Shown piece after piece: positions 23,316 through 31,458 of a DNA stretch of 43,984 bases. The stretch's first letter is position 1. Every line of letters begins with the position of its first letter. The translations under genes and the position numbers were made by a program. Origin of the DNA: Bradyrhizobium sp. AUGA SZCCT0176 (GTDB taxonomy: Bacteria; Pseudomonadota; Alphaproteobacteria; Rhizobiales; Xanthobacteraceae). The stretch covers positions 1 through 43,984 of the forward strand of contig NZ_JAFCMB010000035.1 in the NCBI RefSeq assembly GCF_018130145.1, given 5' to 3'. The notes beneath the pieces are model-generated. The model saw only the letters and a program-made list of their open reading frames with translations, ran no database searches and was not told the DNA's origin.

Positions 23316-23930
23316 TTACGCGACAGTGTCGCTGAACGGAGTCGCCTCGTTGCCGCTCTGGCTGACGACGCCGCGCACGGCCCAACGGTCGGCCGCGATG
23401 TCCTCAAATTCCACCCAATCGCCGCGCGTCACGCCGCCCATGGTGGTGCCGTTGAGCGTGAACGTGTCGTCGGTCGCTGCGGCCTGCCAGCGCAGGGTAG
23501 TGGTGACGCCGCCACCATCGTTGCCGATGATGCAGCCGGTCATGATGTCGGCTCCGGCGACGGACTTGATTACATAGCTGGAGGTGTTGACCTCATCCAC
23601 AACGAAGCGGTACCGGCCACCGCCGCCGGTCGCTGCCGGGAGCGTGAGAGTTACCAGTGCATTGCCGCCGGCCTCCCGCAATAGACACGTCTTGCCCTCG
23701 TGCAGAGCTTCCGTGATGGCGCCGGTTTCGGTGATGACCACGATCCGCGACGACACGTCCGCGACGCGCGCGATCTCCGCGATGGTAGCGGTCTGCCCGT
23801 TCGCGACTTCGACGCCATTAGCGATGATCGAGCCACCGGTTTCGACGGTGATGACACCGCCAGATGCGACGACAAGCTCGTTCCCGCCCTGCTTGCGGTA
23901 AACGAGGGGTTGATAGGTAGCATCGACCAT
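23316..23930 (-). CDS. Virion structural protein, decoration-like
   Basis: This is a 204-residue, Gly/Ala/Val/Thr-rich beta protein (GGVITVETGGSIIANGVEV and TLPAATGGGGRYRFVVDEVN). The latter segment recalls the beta domains of phage fibre and decoration proteins. It lies two genes from the capsid gene. Its exact place in the virion is unknown. Confidence 0.55.
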   Translation of the reverse strand: MVDATYQPLVYRKQGGNELVVASGGVITVETGGSIIANGVEVANGQTATIAEIARVADVSSRIVVITETGAITEALHEGKTCLLREAGGNALVTLTLPAATGGGGRYRFVVDEVNTSSYVIKSVAGADIMTGCIIGNDGGGVTTTLRWQAAATDDTFTLNGTTMGGVTRGDWVEFEDIAADRWAVRGVVSQSGNEATPFSDTVA

Positions 23931-23956
23931 GGGAATTCTCCTTTGTTGCGACAGCC

Positions 23957-23980
23957 CGGCGGGGCATGGTCGCCCCGCCG
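23957..23980 (-). other. GC-rich hairpin between head genes
   Basis: CGGCGGGGC (23957-23965) pairs with GCCCCGCCG (23972-23980) across a 6-base loop, with outer pairing of GACA and TGTC. It lies in the gap after 24019-24459. No U tract follows on the - strand, so it is more likely a message-processing or stabilising element than a terminator. Confidence 0.45.
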
Positions 23981-24018
23981 TTGTCTAGCGCTGCGCGCTC
24001 GGAGTGAAGTTTCAGGCG

Positions 24019-24459
24019 TTACGCTTCGGCCGGGCCGGCGAGCAGCGTGCTCTTCAGCAAGGCTGAATTCAGGGTCGGCTTGACGCGGCCGCTGTAGCGG
24101 ATGGCGACGATGCCGAGGACGACGGCATTCTGAGTGGCCGGCGTTATGTTGCACTGGACGTACTGTTCGGTGACGTTCTCGATGTCGACCACGATTGCAG
24201 ACGAGGTCAGCAGCGCGTTAGCCGCCGTCACCGTATGCGCGCTCTGGCCGGCGAGCCTGGCCATGCCGCTGGTGGAGTTGATCGTGTTCTGCTCGACGAA
24301 CACGTCGACGGTTCCGGCCTCGATCAGCGTACCGAGACCAGCGACGAACAACACGCCGTCGTAGCCGGCCATATCTAGAATGGTCGACGTTCGCTTCGTG
24401 GTGCCAGCGGCGAAGTAGCCGAGCACCTGATCGATCTGAACATTCTTGCTCAAGTTCAT
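24019..24459 (-). CDS. Capsid-associated structural protein
   Basis: This 146-residue beta-rich protein (MNLSKNVQIDQVLGYFAAGT, later VVDIENVTEQYVQCNIT) follows the major capsid gene directly. Small proteins in this place commonly decorate the capsid. The gene stands between two strong hairpins, which suggests its message level is tuned apart from its neighbours. Confidence 0.6.
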   Translation of the reverse strand: MNLSKNVQIDQVLGYFAAGTTKRTSTILDMAGYDGVLFVAGLGTLIEAGTVDVFVEQNTINSTSGMARLAGQSAHTVTAANALLTSSAIVVDIENVTEQYVQCNITPATQNAVVLGIVAIRYSGRVKPTLNSALLKSTLLAGPAEA

Positions 24460-24489
24460 TGGAGTGGTCTTTCCTGAAAGGGGGATGAT

Positions 24490-24510
24490 GGCCCGGCGCG
24501 AGGCCGGGCC
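24490..24510 (-). other. Hairpin just after the capsid gene
   Basis: GGCCCGGC (24490-24497) and GCCGGGCC (24503-24510) form a perfect 8-bp stem with a 5-base loop, about 10 bases past the capsid stop on the - strand. No U run follows. A 3' stabiliser of the capsid message is the likely role. Confidence 0.5.
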
Positions 24511-24519
24511 GTTGATCCG

Positions 24520-25746
24520 TTACGGCGCCAGCTTGACGCGAGCGAAGGCTTCCGCGAGTGCCGGTGCGCCGTCGCCCTCATAGCGCGCGATGAACCCCGT
24601 CTGGTTCGTCTCGGCATAGAGTTCGTACAGCGTCTGCATCTGCATGTTGAGCGCGTCCACGATCCAGTAATTGGAGAAGTCCGCGAACATGCCGACGTAG
24701 AGACCGGCGGTGAAGGTGTTCGGGGCGAACTCGCTGACCATCAGCGGGCGGCCCAGCAACGAATCGGGCTCGCCATCGCGAACCGACATGCGCCAGAGAT
24801 ACTGGCCGTCACCGTCCTTCAGCTTCGTGATCTGCTTCACCGCGTCGCGGTGGAACAGCCAGTCGGCCTTGGTCCAGTACTGCGCCTTCAGCTTGAACTT
24901 CGCCTCGATCAGACCGTCGAACGTGATCGACGTGGTGGTATTGCCCGTCGACACGTCCTGGGTCGTCGGAACGCCGTCGTTCGACGCGGTGAACACGCCA
25001 AGGGGACGCTGCACACCGTTGCCGGTGAGATAGTTCTTCTCCATCGTCACGCCCAGCTTGTAGGCCATGCGGCTCAGGATCAGAGTTTCGAAGTTCGGAG
25101 CCTTGCGGATCAGGGTCTTCGAAAGCTTCAGGCGCTTCGCCAGCGGATGCGGGCGGAACTCGCGCTTGCCGATCCGGAGGGAATCTTCTTCGCTGCCGGT
25201 AAGCAGTTCGGTGGTCCAGTCCCAATCTTCCGCGTCGGTGTCGAGGGTGATCACACCCAAGCTTTCCGCCTGCGGGAGTTGGGTTGCGGTGGCTCGCGAT
25301 CGGATGAAGACCTGATCGTCCACGTTCTTGAGGATTCCGGCGACGACTTCCTGCGGGGGCTGCATCAAGCCGCCCTCGGTGTCAGAACCGACCTGATAGG
25401 CGCGGAACTCCTCGGAGCCCTCACCGATCAGCTTGCCGGTACGCAGCCAGTTACGGAAGCCGGCGCGAAGCTTGGCCTCCGGAGTGTCCTTGCCCTTCTC
25501 GCGGTCGCGGCGCTCGCTGTTGTCCTTGTCGGCCTGCGTGGCCGCCTGGCGCTCGGCTTCGATCGTGCGCTCTTCCGCCTCGATCTGAACGCGCAGACTA
25601 TCGACGATATTGAACGCCTTCGAATGCTTTTCCATTTCCTCGGCGGACATGTCCCGCTTTTCGGTCGTCGCGATCTCGATAAGATCACGCATTTCCTTCA
25701 CTGCAACACCGCGCTTTTCGCGGAGAGCCTTCAAACGATCAGACAT
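24520..25746 (-). CDS. Major capsid protein, HK97 fold
   Basis: This is a 408-residue protein. Residues about 1-100 are a charged coiled-coil delta domain (LRVQIEAEERTIEAERQAAT) that the prohead protease would remove. The body shows the HK97-family landmarks: VGSDTEGGLMQPPQEVVAGI, RKAPNFETLILSRMAYKLG, NYLTGNGVQRPLGVF, and near the end LLGRPLMVSEFAPN with FADFSNYWIVD. Protease and portal genes lie directly upstream in the operon. It builds the icosahedral shell. Confidence 0.95.
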   Translation of the reverse strand: MSDRLKALREKRGVAVKEMRDLIEIATTEKRDMSAEEMEKHSKAFNIVDSLRVQIEAEERTIEAERQAATQADKDNSERRDREKGKDTPEAKLRAGFRNWLRTGKLIGEGSEEFRAYQVGSDTEGGLMQPPQEVVAGILKNVDDQVFIRSRATATQLPQAESLGVITLDTDAEDWDWTTELLTGSEEDSLRIGKREFRPHPLAKRLKLSKTLIRKAPNFETLILSRMAYKLGVTMEKNYLTGNGVQRPLGVFTASNDGVPTTQDVSTGNTTTSITFDGLIEAKFKLKAQYWTKADWLFHRDAVKQITKLKDGDGQYLWRMSVRDGEPDSLLGRPLMVSEFAPNTFTAGLYVGMFADFSNYWIVDALNMQMQTLYELYAETNQTGFIARYEGDGAPALAEAFARVKLAP

Positions 25747-25766
25747 GAGTCTGTCTCCTGTGATGA

Positions 25767-25805
25767 CCCGTGACCACGGGCCGGGGTTGACCGCCTCCGC
25801 GGCGG
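25767..25805 (-). other. Paired inverted repeats before the capsid gene
   Basis: CCCGTG (25767-25772) with CACGGG (25775-25780), and CCGCC (25791-25795) with GGCGG (25801-25805), fill the short gap between protease stop and capsid start. They may set a processing point at the 5' end of the capsid message. Confidence 0.35.
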
Positions 25806-25806
25806 A

Positions 25807-26403
25807 TTACAGAGCGCGTGCGAGCATTTCCCGCGCGCGCAGCAAGTTCATTGGGACCTTCAACCGTTCCTGCTCCTGAAGTTTCGACTGGAACGATCGC
25901 ATCTCGCGCACCGCGATATCGGTCTGCTGGTAGGCCGGATAGGTGACCGGCGAGACGTCGAACAGTCGAACACGCTTCAGCGTTCGGATCACCCGCCCCT
26001 CGTCGTCCTTCGCCCAATCCTGGCCGCCGGGCTTGACGCTGAAGCCGAACGACATTTGCGAAACATCGCCGCGCTCTATTGGCGCCACAACGAGATCGCG
26101 AACCGTCTGAGTGTCGGGAAGCTTGATCTCGATCGCGAGTCCGCGCGCGTCTTCCGACATGCGCAGAGTCTTAGATCGGTTGCGGCCAAGAACGAAATTC
26201 GGATCGTGATTGAACAGCGCGCGGACGTCGTCGGTCTCGATAGCGTCCGCGAAGGCACCCGGAGAAATCTGCTCGCGGAAGCCACCGAGATCCTCGGACA
26301 ATGAGTTGAACACCGCCGCGTGACCAACGAGGCGAATTTCGCCTGCATCACGCTTCTCGATATGCAAACCCTCCGCTGCGAAGGTGCGGCGCTCGATATC
26401 CAT
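25807..26403 (-). CDS. HK97-type prohead protease
   Basis: This 198-residue protein has the family landmarks: GHAAVFNSLSEDLGGFREQI, the catalytic His66 in ALFNHDPNFVLGR, and Ser115/Ser118 in GDVSQMSFGF. LFDVSPVTYPAYQQT closes the domain. It is a serine protease of the herpes-assemblin fold that cuts the delta domain from capsid subunits. Confidence 0.92.
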   Translation of the reverse strand: MDIERRTFAAEGLHIEKRDAGEIRLVGHAAVFNSLSEDLGGFREQISPGAFADAIETDDVRALFNHDPNFVLGRNRSKTLRMSEDARGLAIEIKLPDTQTVRDLVVAPIERGDVSQMSFGFSVKPGGQDWAKDDEGRVIRTLKRVRLFDVSPVTYPAYQQTDIAVREMRSFQSKLQEQERLKVPMNLLRAREMLARAL

Positions 26404-26420
26404 GGCTGTTCTCCGGGAAG

Positions 26421-27773
26421 TCAGGCTGCGAGGCGCAGCTTTTCTTGACTCGTAATCGACGAGACGATCTGCGCGATGAACCGCGTCGCGATATCCGCGT
26501 CATGCTCGCGCGCTTGGGGTGATGTGCTGTTTGTCTTTAGGAGCACGTCCATAATCTTTGAGGCGGGCACCATGTTGAGCGGCGTAATCCGCTCATTGCC
26601 GCCTTCAACCGGCGTCATATTCATCAGTCGGCGGATTTCATTCGGCGTGGCAAGGCCCCACTGGATCATGAGGGCATACCCTTCCATACGGGTTTTGAAG
26701 TCACCGCGGAGAAGTGCGTCGATGTTGAACTCGAAATAGAAACGCTTGCGCGTGTCCGCCGACATCAGCGAGAGATTTAGCGCCTGCTCCCATGCGACGA
26801 ACTTCGCGCGCATGTAATATTGAACGAACCCGATAGACTGCTGTTCAATACCGGTTCCCCAGCTCGTCGACTTCGACATCTCGCCAATCAGATGCAGCGG
26901 AACATCCCAGATGCGCGCGATCTGCGCGGTGGCCTGCTCATAGATAGGAACGACCTGGGACTCTTCGTTGTTGGCGCCGAAGGCGTTGATCTTCATTCCG
27001 GAGTGCTGAACAACCGGCTTGCCGAGATTGTTGCCGCCGTGCGTGTCGATAAACTGCTGGCGGATCGCCTCGACTTGCGGAGTCGTCAATTCTCCGGGAA
27101 CCTCGATGCCGATCTTCGGCGTCGCGTTGTTCTTGAAGAACAGCGAAAGATACTTGCCCGTCGCGAGCGCGCGGCCGATCGTTTCCTTGTGGCGCGTGAC
27201 GCGAGATTGCCCCTTCGCAAGGTTGAAATTCTCGGCAGGAGTATCGCGAAGATGAAGGACTTCGTGCTGCAGGAGTGTTCGCGGTGTCGAGTCCGGCGGC
27301 GTCCAGCGGTATGCGACGCCCGCTGGCGTCAGGTACGGGTGCCATTCACGCGGATGGCGCGGCTCCAGCGAAACCGGAAAGCCAGACTTGCCCGCGATGA
27401 TGCGGGCATAGGCGTTGCCGTGTGTCTCGCGAAAACCCTCCATCATCGCCCGAAACTCGGCGGAGCTTTGCCAAGAATTCGGCTGATCATGCATCAGCGA
27501 ATGCAACGGATGACCTACAGCACGCTCTCGCTCATCTTCCGACTTGCGCTCAAAGAGATCGAGCGGGATAGTCGCGATCGTGTCTTCGTTCAGGCCGATA
27601 CAAGCATCAACTTCGGGGCACTCACGCGCGTTATCCGGGGTGACGTTCTCGCCGGCATTCGTCGACGACCCGCCACCGAACCACGAAACGAGGACCGGAT
27701 CGCGAAGCGAAACGCCGGCCGTCACCGTTGAGCGCGTCGAAACCTCCGACGCAATGCGGTTCAAGATTCCCAT
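26421..27773 (-). CDS. Portal protein, HK97 family
   Basis: This 450-residue protein has VDACIGLNEDTIATIPLDLF, HPLHSLMHDQPNSWQSSAEF, GNAYARIIAGKSGFPVSLEP, WDVPLHLIGEMSKSTSWGTG and a late NEIRRLMNMTPVEGGNE, the standard sequence landmarks of HK97-type portals. It forms the dodecameric DNA channel at one capsid vertex. Confidence 0.93.
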   Translation of the reverse strand: MGILNRIASEVSTRSTVTAGVSLRDPVLVSWFGGGSSTNAGENVTPDNARECPEVDACIGLNEDTIATIPLDLFERKSEDERERAVGHPLHSLMHDQPNSWQSSAEFRAMMEGFRETHGNAYARIIAGKSGFPVSLEPRHPREWHPYLTPAGVAYRWTPPDSTPRTLLQHEVLHLRDTPAENFNLAKGQSRVTRHKETIGRALATGKYLSLFFKNNATPKIGIEVPGELTTPQVEAIRQQFIDTHGGNNLGKPVVQHSGMKINAFGANNEESQVVPIYEQATAQIARIWDVPLHLIGEMSKSTSWGTGIEQQSIGFVQYYMRAKFVAWEQALNLSLMSADTRKRFYFEFNIDALLRGDFKTRMEGYALMIQWGLATPNEIRRLMNMTPVEGGNERITPLNMVPASKIMDVLLKTNSTSPQAREHDADIATRFIAQIVSSITSQEKLRLAA

Positions 27774-27783
27774 TTACTGAATC

Positions 27784-27942
27784 CTACCGCAGGTAACCAG
27801 CCGCGACCGCGATCAGCACCACGCCGACAACAATCAAAGCAGCCGGCCAGGAGAATTGGGAGATACCGACACCGAGAGAAGTGAGACCGACAACGCCGAT
27901 CACATCGCGCGCATCGAAGGAGTTGGCGGGTTTATCGCTCAT
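27784..27942 (-). CDS. 52-residue membrane peptide between terminase and portal
   Basis: The product has a polar N-terminus (MSDKPANSFDARD) and two hydrophobic stretches (VIGVVGLTSLGVGI and PAALIVVGVVLIAVAA). Its ATG overlaps the large terminase stop (ATGA). A coupled small membrane protein at this place is seen in other phages, but its function is unknown. Confidence 0.6.
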   Translation of the reverse strand: MSDKPANSFDARDVIGVVGLTSLGVGISQFSWPAALIVVGVVLIAVAAGYLR

Positions 27943-29642
27943 ACAAACATTCGCCCAGCATCTATCATTGCACCAAAATCCGGACCCTTAACCTTGCGGT
28001 CTCTCGACTTGAGGCCACACATCATCGTCAAAGCCGCGGCCGGATCGATGCGGAACCGAGCCTTATCCTTGTCCAACTTGCGATTGCCGGCCGGGTCCAT
28101 AGTCGCGACAGCGTTTGCCATCGCCCATGTGAGGACGGGGTTCGACGGATGGATCAGGTTTCGCTCGATAACCTCCAGCTCCAGCGCGTCGATTGCCGGA
28201 GCCATGTCTTTGAAACCTTGGCCCCACGGGATCAAGCGAAGGCCGGTACCCTGCTTTTCTTGCCCTTTGTCTTCCCAAGCCGCGAGCCCGATGCGATCAA
28301 ATTCCCGCAGCAGATCGGCGATGCGCCAGCGGTCGTATGCGAGTCCGAGAACTTTATAGGCCTGAACCAGTTCGGCGATCTTATTCGCCACCACCGCTGG
28401 GTCGATTGACCGCCCTGGCGAATGAAGCAGATGGCCGTCCTTATGCCACTGCACGTAGCGAGAATTGCCCGACCCGAAGTCGCGGTCGCTGTGATCCTTC
28501 AGAAGTTCTTCCGGCTTCCAGATGAAGGGCCGGACCTTCGTTTTTTCTCCAGCACTACCCATGACGAGCGCTGTAAGGTCGACCACCGCCGACATATCCA
28601 GCGCCAGATAGACCTCTTCCTTCTCCGCGAAGTCCGCAGGCCCGACACAGGCCATCCATTCTTTGCGAGATATCAGCGACGCGATCGGCGCGACGCGCTG
28701 GTTCAGATACAGATTTCGGAATTTCGGCTCTTCCGCCGGCATCCGCTCCGCTTTATCCGCGATCGCCTTGAGATCAGCGAGCGACCTGAAGTCGCCTAGA
28801 GCCGGGTTCGCTTTCTTCCAAACCTTCGGATCGAAAATGTCTTTGCAGTCTTCCGGCACTTCGTAGAGATGGCAGACGATGCGCGGGTCCTTGGCACCAG
28901 TGCCGTCATCAATAAGCTTCGACAGAATATGTTCTGGATCGTTCGATTGCGTAGAGATGACCACAAAAAGCGGGTCAGCACGGGCACCAAACGAGGTATC
29001 CAGAACGTCGTAAAGCTCCCGGTTCTTCGCCTGCGCCAGCTCGTCGAAGACAACGAAGGTAGGATTCAGACCATGCTTCGTCCCGCTCTCGCTGGACATC
29101 GCACGATAGAAGGAGCCATTCGAGTAACATGCGATCGTTTTCGTCGAGTCGACGCATCGCAGGATTTCATTTAGCTCCGGATCAGCCCGGACAATCTGCG
29201 ACGCAACCTTGTAAACAATAGCGGCCTGCTCTCGATCGTTCGCGGCCGAATAGATTTCACCGTTCTGGATCGACTCCGGACCTATCAAGTGCGTGAGCAC
29301 CAGCGCGGCGATCAGCGCCGTCTTTCCGTTCTTTCGAGCGACCGAGAGGATGGCCCGGCGCACGGTTCGCAGACCGTCGGCCATGTGCGGTTCGTAGACG
29401 TCGCGGATGAAACGCTTCTGCCACTCGCGCAGCCTGAATTGTCCGCCCTGCCCTTCGCCCGACGGTACCCTTAGCTGCTCAATGAAGGCGATGATCCGGT
29501 CTGCCCGAGCAGGCCTGCGAATTTGCTTTTGCGCTGCTTTGCGCCTGGCAGTTTGAGCGCCGCGCGGCTTTTTGGATCGAGCCCGAGCCGGTCGCCGAGG
29601 CTTGCCATCAGCGCGGCCTGCTTGTTTAGGATGGCCAGCCAT
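27939..29642 (-). CDS. Large terminase subunit (HK97 gp2-like)
   Basis: This is a 567-residue protein. Walker A is SVARKNGKT (about 100-108) and Walker B is FVVFDE (196-201). A coupling motif follows (FVVISTQSNDP). The C-terminal nuclease domain begins near EVYLALDMSAVVDLTALV, with later acidic positions such as LAYDRWRI. This is the Terminase_1 arrangement: ATP-driven packaging plus genome cutting. The first 45 residues are a basic, low-order extension; the only good start is ATG 29642, giving a 172-base overlap with the small subunit gene. Confidence 0.92.
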   Translation of the reverse strand: MAGHPKQAGRADGKPRRPARARSKKPRGAQTARRKAAQKQIRRPARADRIIAFIEQLRVPSGEGQGGQFRLREWQKRFIRDVYEPHMADGLRTVRRAILSVARKNGKTALIAALVLTHLIGPESIQNGEIYSAANDREQAAIVYKVASQIVRADPELNEILRCVDSTKTIACYSNGSFYRAMSSESGTKHGLNPTFVVFDELAQAKNRELYDVLDTSFGARADPLFVVISTQSNDPEHILSKLIDDGTGAKDPRIVCHLYEVPEDCKDIFDPKVWKKANPALGDFRSLADLKAIADKAERMPAEEPKFRNLYLNQRVAPIASLISRKEWMACVGPADFAEKEEVYLALDMSAVVDLTALVMGSAGEKTKVRPFIWKPEELLKDHSDRDFGSGNSRYVQWHKDGHLLHSPGRSIDPAVVANKIAELVQAYKVLGLAYDRWRIADLLREFDRIGLAAWEDKGQEKQGTGLRLIPWGQGFKDMAPAIDALELEVIERNLIHPSNPVLTWAMANAVATMDPAGNRKLDKDKARFRIDPAAALTMMCGLKSRDRKVKGPDFGAMIDAGRMFV

Positions 29643-29965
29643 GGACTTTGCGCCTCGGCGCCGTTGTCGCCGACGGTGATGACGTGTTCGAAATTGGGAT
29701 CATTGATCGTATGGGCCGCCAGCTTGTGCAGCGCCCAGGCAGTACCGAACGCGGAGAGAAGGAAACTGTCCAAAGCCGAATAGATGTTCGCCGGCATCGA
29801 CTGCTTGATGACTTCGATGCAGCCGCGCGCGTCATCCGAGAGATGTTCAGGCACGAAAGGCTCGCCGAGAGCCTCGATTCCGCTCTCTTCGATCACGCGC
29901 TTACTGGGGTTTCCCTCCAGTTTTTCGAGCGCTGCCAGCTTAGGCTTTGGTCCCCTCTTACCCAA
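29471..29965 (-). CDS. Small terminase subunit (P27 family)
   Basis: This 164-residue protein begins MGKRGPKPKLAALEKLEGNP, the classical opening of P27-type small terminases. It continues with helices around LDSFLLSAFGTAWALHKLAA and ends with DRLGLDPKSRAALKLPGA, also a P27 hallmark. It recognises the packaging site and guides the large subunit. It overlaps that gene by 172 bases in another frame. Confidence 0.88.
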   Translation of the reverse strand: MGKRGPKPKLAALEKLEGNPSKRVIEESGIEALGEPFVPEHLSDDARGCIEVIKQSMPANIYSALDSFLLSAFGTAWALHKLAAHTINDPNFEHVITVGDNGAEAQSPWLAILNKQAALMASLGDRLGLDPKSRAALKLPGAKQRKSKFAGLLGQTGSSPSLSS

Positions 29966-30098
29966 AACAGACCCCCGACCTCAAAACTAGCGGAATTTAG
30001 ATTTGCAGAGTGCCGCCGGTCTAGGAGCGAAAGGCTCCAGAGATTTGACCCGCCCCCCGGTAGGGGAGAACGAAATAAAATTTCATTCGCGTTCGATA

Positions 30099-30512
30099 TT
30101 ATTTTATCTCGACAGGCCAACCATCATCATCAATGGTCTGCCTTGCCTTACCACCACGCTCTATGCGCTGCTCATCCACATCATGGCAATCAGCGCAGCT
30201 TGAGCTTAGGTTCTTCGGGTCCCAGAAGAGCACAGGGTCACCCTTATGTGGCGTGGTATGATGGGCAACCGATGCTGCTACTATCCTATCCCTTGATGCA
30301 CAGCGCTGGCATAGTGGCTGCTTGGCTAGCTGTGCTGCACGTAGGGCCTGCCACCTGGCAGTACCGTACCATGCACGCCATGGATTCTCAGCCTTACGCT
30401 TGGTGTCGTATTCCCTATTCCGCTGCCTGCGCTCCAGTGGCTTAGGCAGGGTGCACCATGGGAGCGCTATCGAAAGGTGCCTCAGGATCAGCATGATCCA
30501 TAACAAGATCAT
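30099..30512 (-). CDS. HNH endonuclease near terminase
   Basis: This 137-residue protein carries paired zinc-binding Cys (PLCQRCASRD and SSSCADCHD) around a His-rich core (VAHHTTPHKGDPVLFWDP), the layout of HNH nucleases that act with terminase in many HK97-like phages. The start at 30512 has AAGGGAAGAAG upstream and overlaps the previous gene by 74 bases. Its codon use is much richer in A/T-ending and rare-type codons (AGG, CTA, ATA, GCA, CAT) than its neighbours, suggesting recent arrival from another source. Confidence 0.85.
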   Translation of the reverse strand: MILLWIMLILRHLSIALPWCTLPKPLERRQRNREYDTKRKAENPWRAWYGTARWQALRAAQLAKQPLCQRCASRDRIVAASVAHHTTPHKGDPVLFWDPKNLSSSCADCHDVDEQRIERGGKARQTIDDDGWPVEIK

Positions 30513-30615
30513 CTTCTTCCCTTGGTGCCGCTAGACCGAGTCTCTCGCGACGAGCACGGAAACGCTCCTTACGATCCTGCTTTGGTGAGAGCGTGAATTG
30601 CAGGACGTCACCCAT
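30442..30615 (-). CDS. 57-residue hypothetical protein
   Basis: The product is charged: MGDVLQFTLSPKQDRKERFR, then an acidic tail (EEDDLVMDHADPEAP). The start at 30615 is chosen because the earlier ATG at 30681 lacks a ribosome site and adds unconvincing sequence. Small proteins like this often precede HNH in phage late regions. The function is unknown. Confidence 0.5.
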   Translation of the reverse strand: MGDVLQFTLSPKQDRKERFRARRERLGLAAPREEDDLVMDHADPEAPFDSAPMVHPA

Positions 30616-30831
30616 GCATGGGCCTGAATTGTTGCCGCTGCCTTTCGGCGCGCTCGATCGACAGCGGAGATGATGGTTCAAGACGCGGCGCGCGGCCCAC
30701 CATGTTGGGCCAGAAGTCCCGTACTCGACGGGGCGGAGCGAACAATCGGGAATTCAACCCGAAAATCCCTCGGCTGAGAAATTGAGCGCTATTTGATTTG
30801 CCACAATTCGGCAACTGATTATTGTGGTTGT
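30616..30831 (-). promoter_or_regulatory. Gap before the late operon (candidate late promoter region)
   Basis: This 216-base gap separates the NusG-like gene from the first late genes. Its AT-rich part holds TTGCCACAATTCGGCAA (30798-30814), an inverted repeat with 5-bp arms TTGCC/GGCAA, and a CCACAAT/ATTGTGG inverted pair at 30801-30807 and 30821-30827. I cannot place a convincing -35/-10 pair. The order of genes makes this the natural place for late-promoter or antiterminator-loading sequences. Confidence 0.35.
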
Positions 30832-31458
30832 TCACAGGTTGCCCTGCTCTATGTTGTGGATTCGACTGTGCGGCAGGATCAGCTTGGCATTGTCGCGCAA
30901 CACGACGACACGCCCGGATCCCCGCTGCTGAAGCATCTTGCCAATCCATTCCTCGCCCAGCGGCCCGTCGATCCGAACCTCTTTGCCCTCCTCGAACTCA
31001 ACTTCAGGCTTGCCGGACAGACGCGCAGCCTCCTCTGCAGCCCGCTTCGCCATAAGGCGCTGATGGCTCTCGAATGCTGACGCGTCTTCCCGCTTCAGCC
31101 TGTCGACATCCGCGCCGGTGAGGCCCGCCGGGTATCCGTTGATCTTCAGGAAATCCCGAACGCCTTTAACCCGACGGACACCGTCGAAGTCCCATTTGCC
31201 CGCATCGAACCGGACGAAGTCGTAACCTGGGATCATCGCCCGCGCTCGATGCTCATAGACCCGACGGCCGTTCTCCATGCGGTTGGTACGCTGTGGCCGG
31301 TATTCTGCCGGGCAGAATGACTCGTATCCGCGGACGTTAAGGGCGATCGAAACCTGCAGCTCGACGTTCGGCTCGCAAAGGACGATATGCCAGCCCGAGT
31401 TGATGATCTCGCGCGCCGGCGCTTTGTACTCTGACGCAAGTTCCTGTAACGCATTCAC
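30832..31458 (-). CDS. NusG-like transcription antitermination protein
   Basis: This is a 208-residue protein. Residues about 22-110 fit an NGN domain (SGWHIVLCEPNVELQVSIAL, ARAMIPGYDFVRFD, VRRVKGVRDFLKINGYP), and the C-terminus fits a KOW-type domain (FEEGKEVRIDGPLGEEWIGK, then SGRVVVLRDNAKLILP). This is the NusG/RfaH layout. As the last gene of the early left operon, directly before the late genes, it may modify RNA polymerase for late transcription. That role is inferred. Its start overlaps the upstream stop (ATGA). Confidence 0.75.
   Translation of the reverse strand: MNALQELASEYKAPAREIINSGWHIVLCEPNVELQVSIALNVRGYESFCPAEYRPQRTNRMENGRRVYEHRARAMIPGYDFVRFDAGKWDFDGVRRVKGVRDFLKINGYPAGLTGADVDRLKREDASAFESHQRLMAKRAAEEAARLSGKPEVEFEEGKEVRIDGPLGEEWIGKMLQQRGSGRVVVLRDNAKLILPHSRIHNIEQGNL

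Noticed and set aside
30608..30703. Short - strand frame before the 57-residue gene
   Set aside because: It has no ribosome site; the region is better seen as the leader of the late operon.
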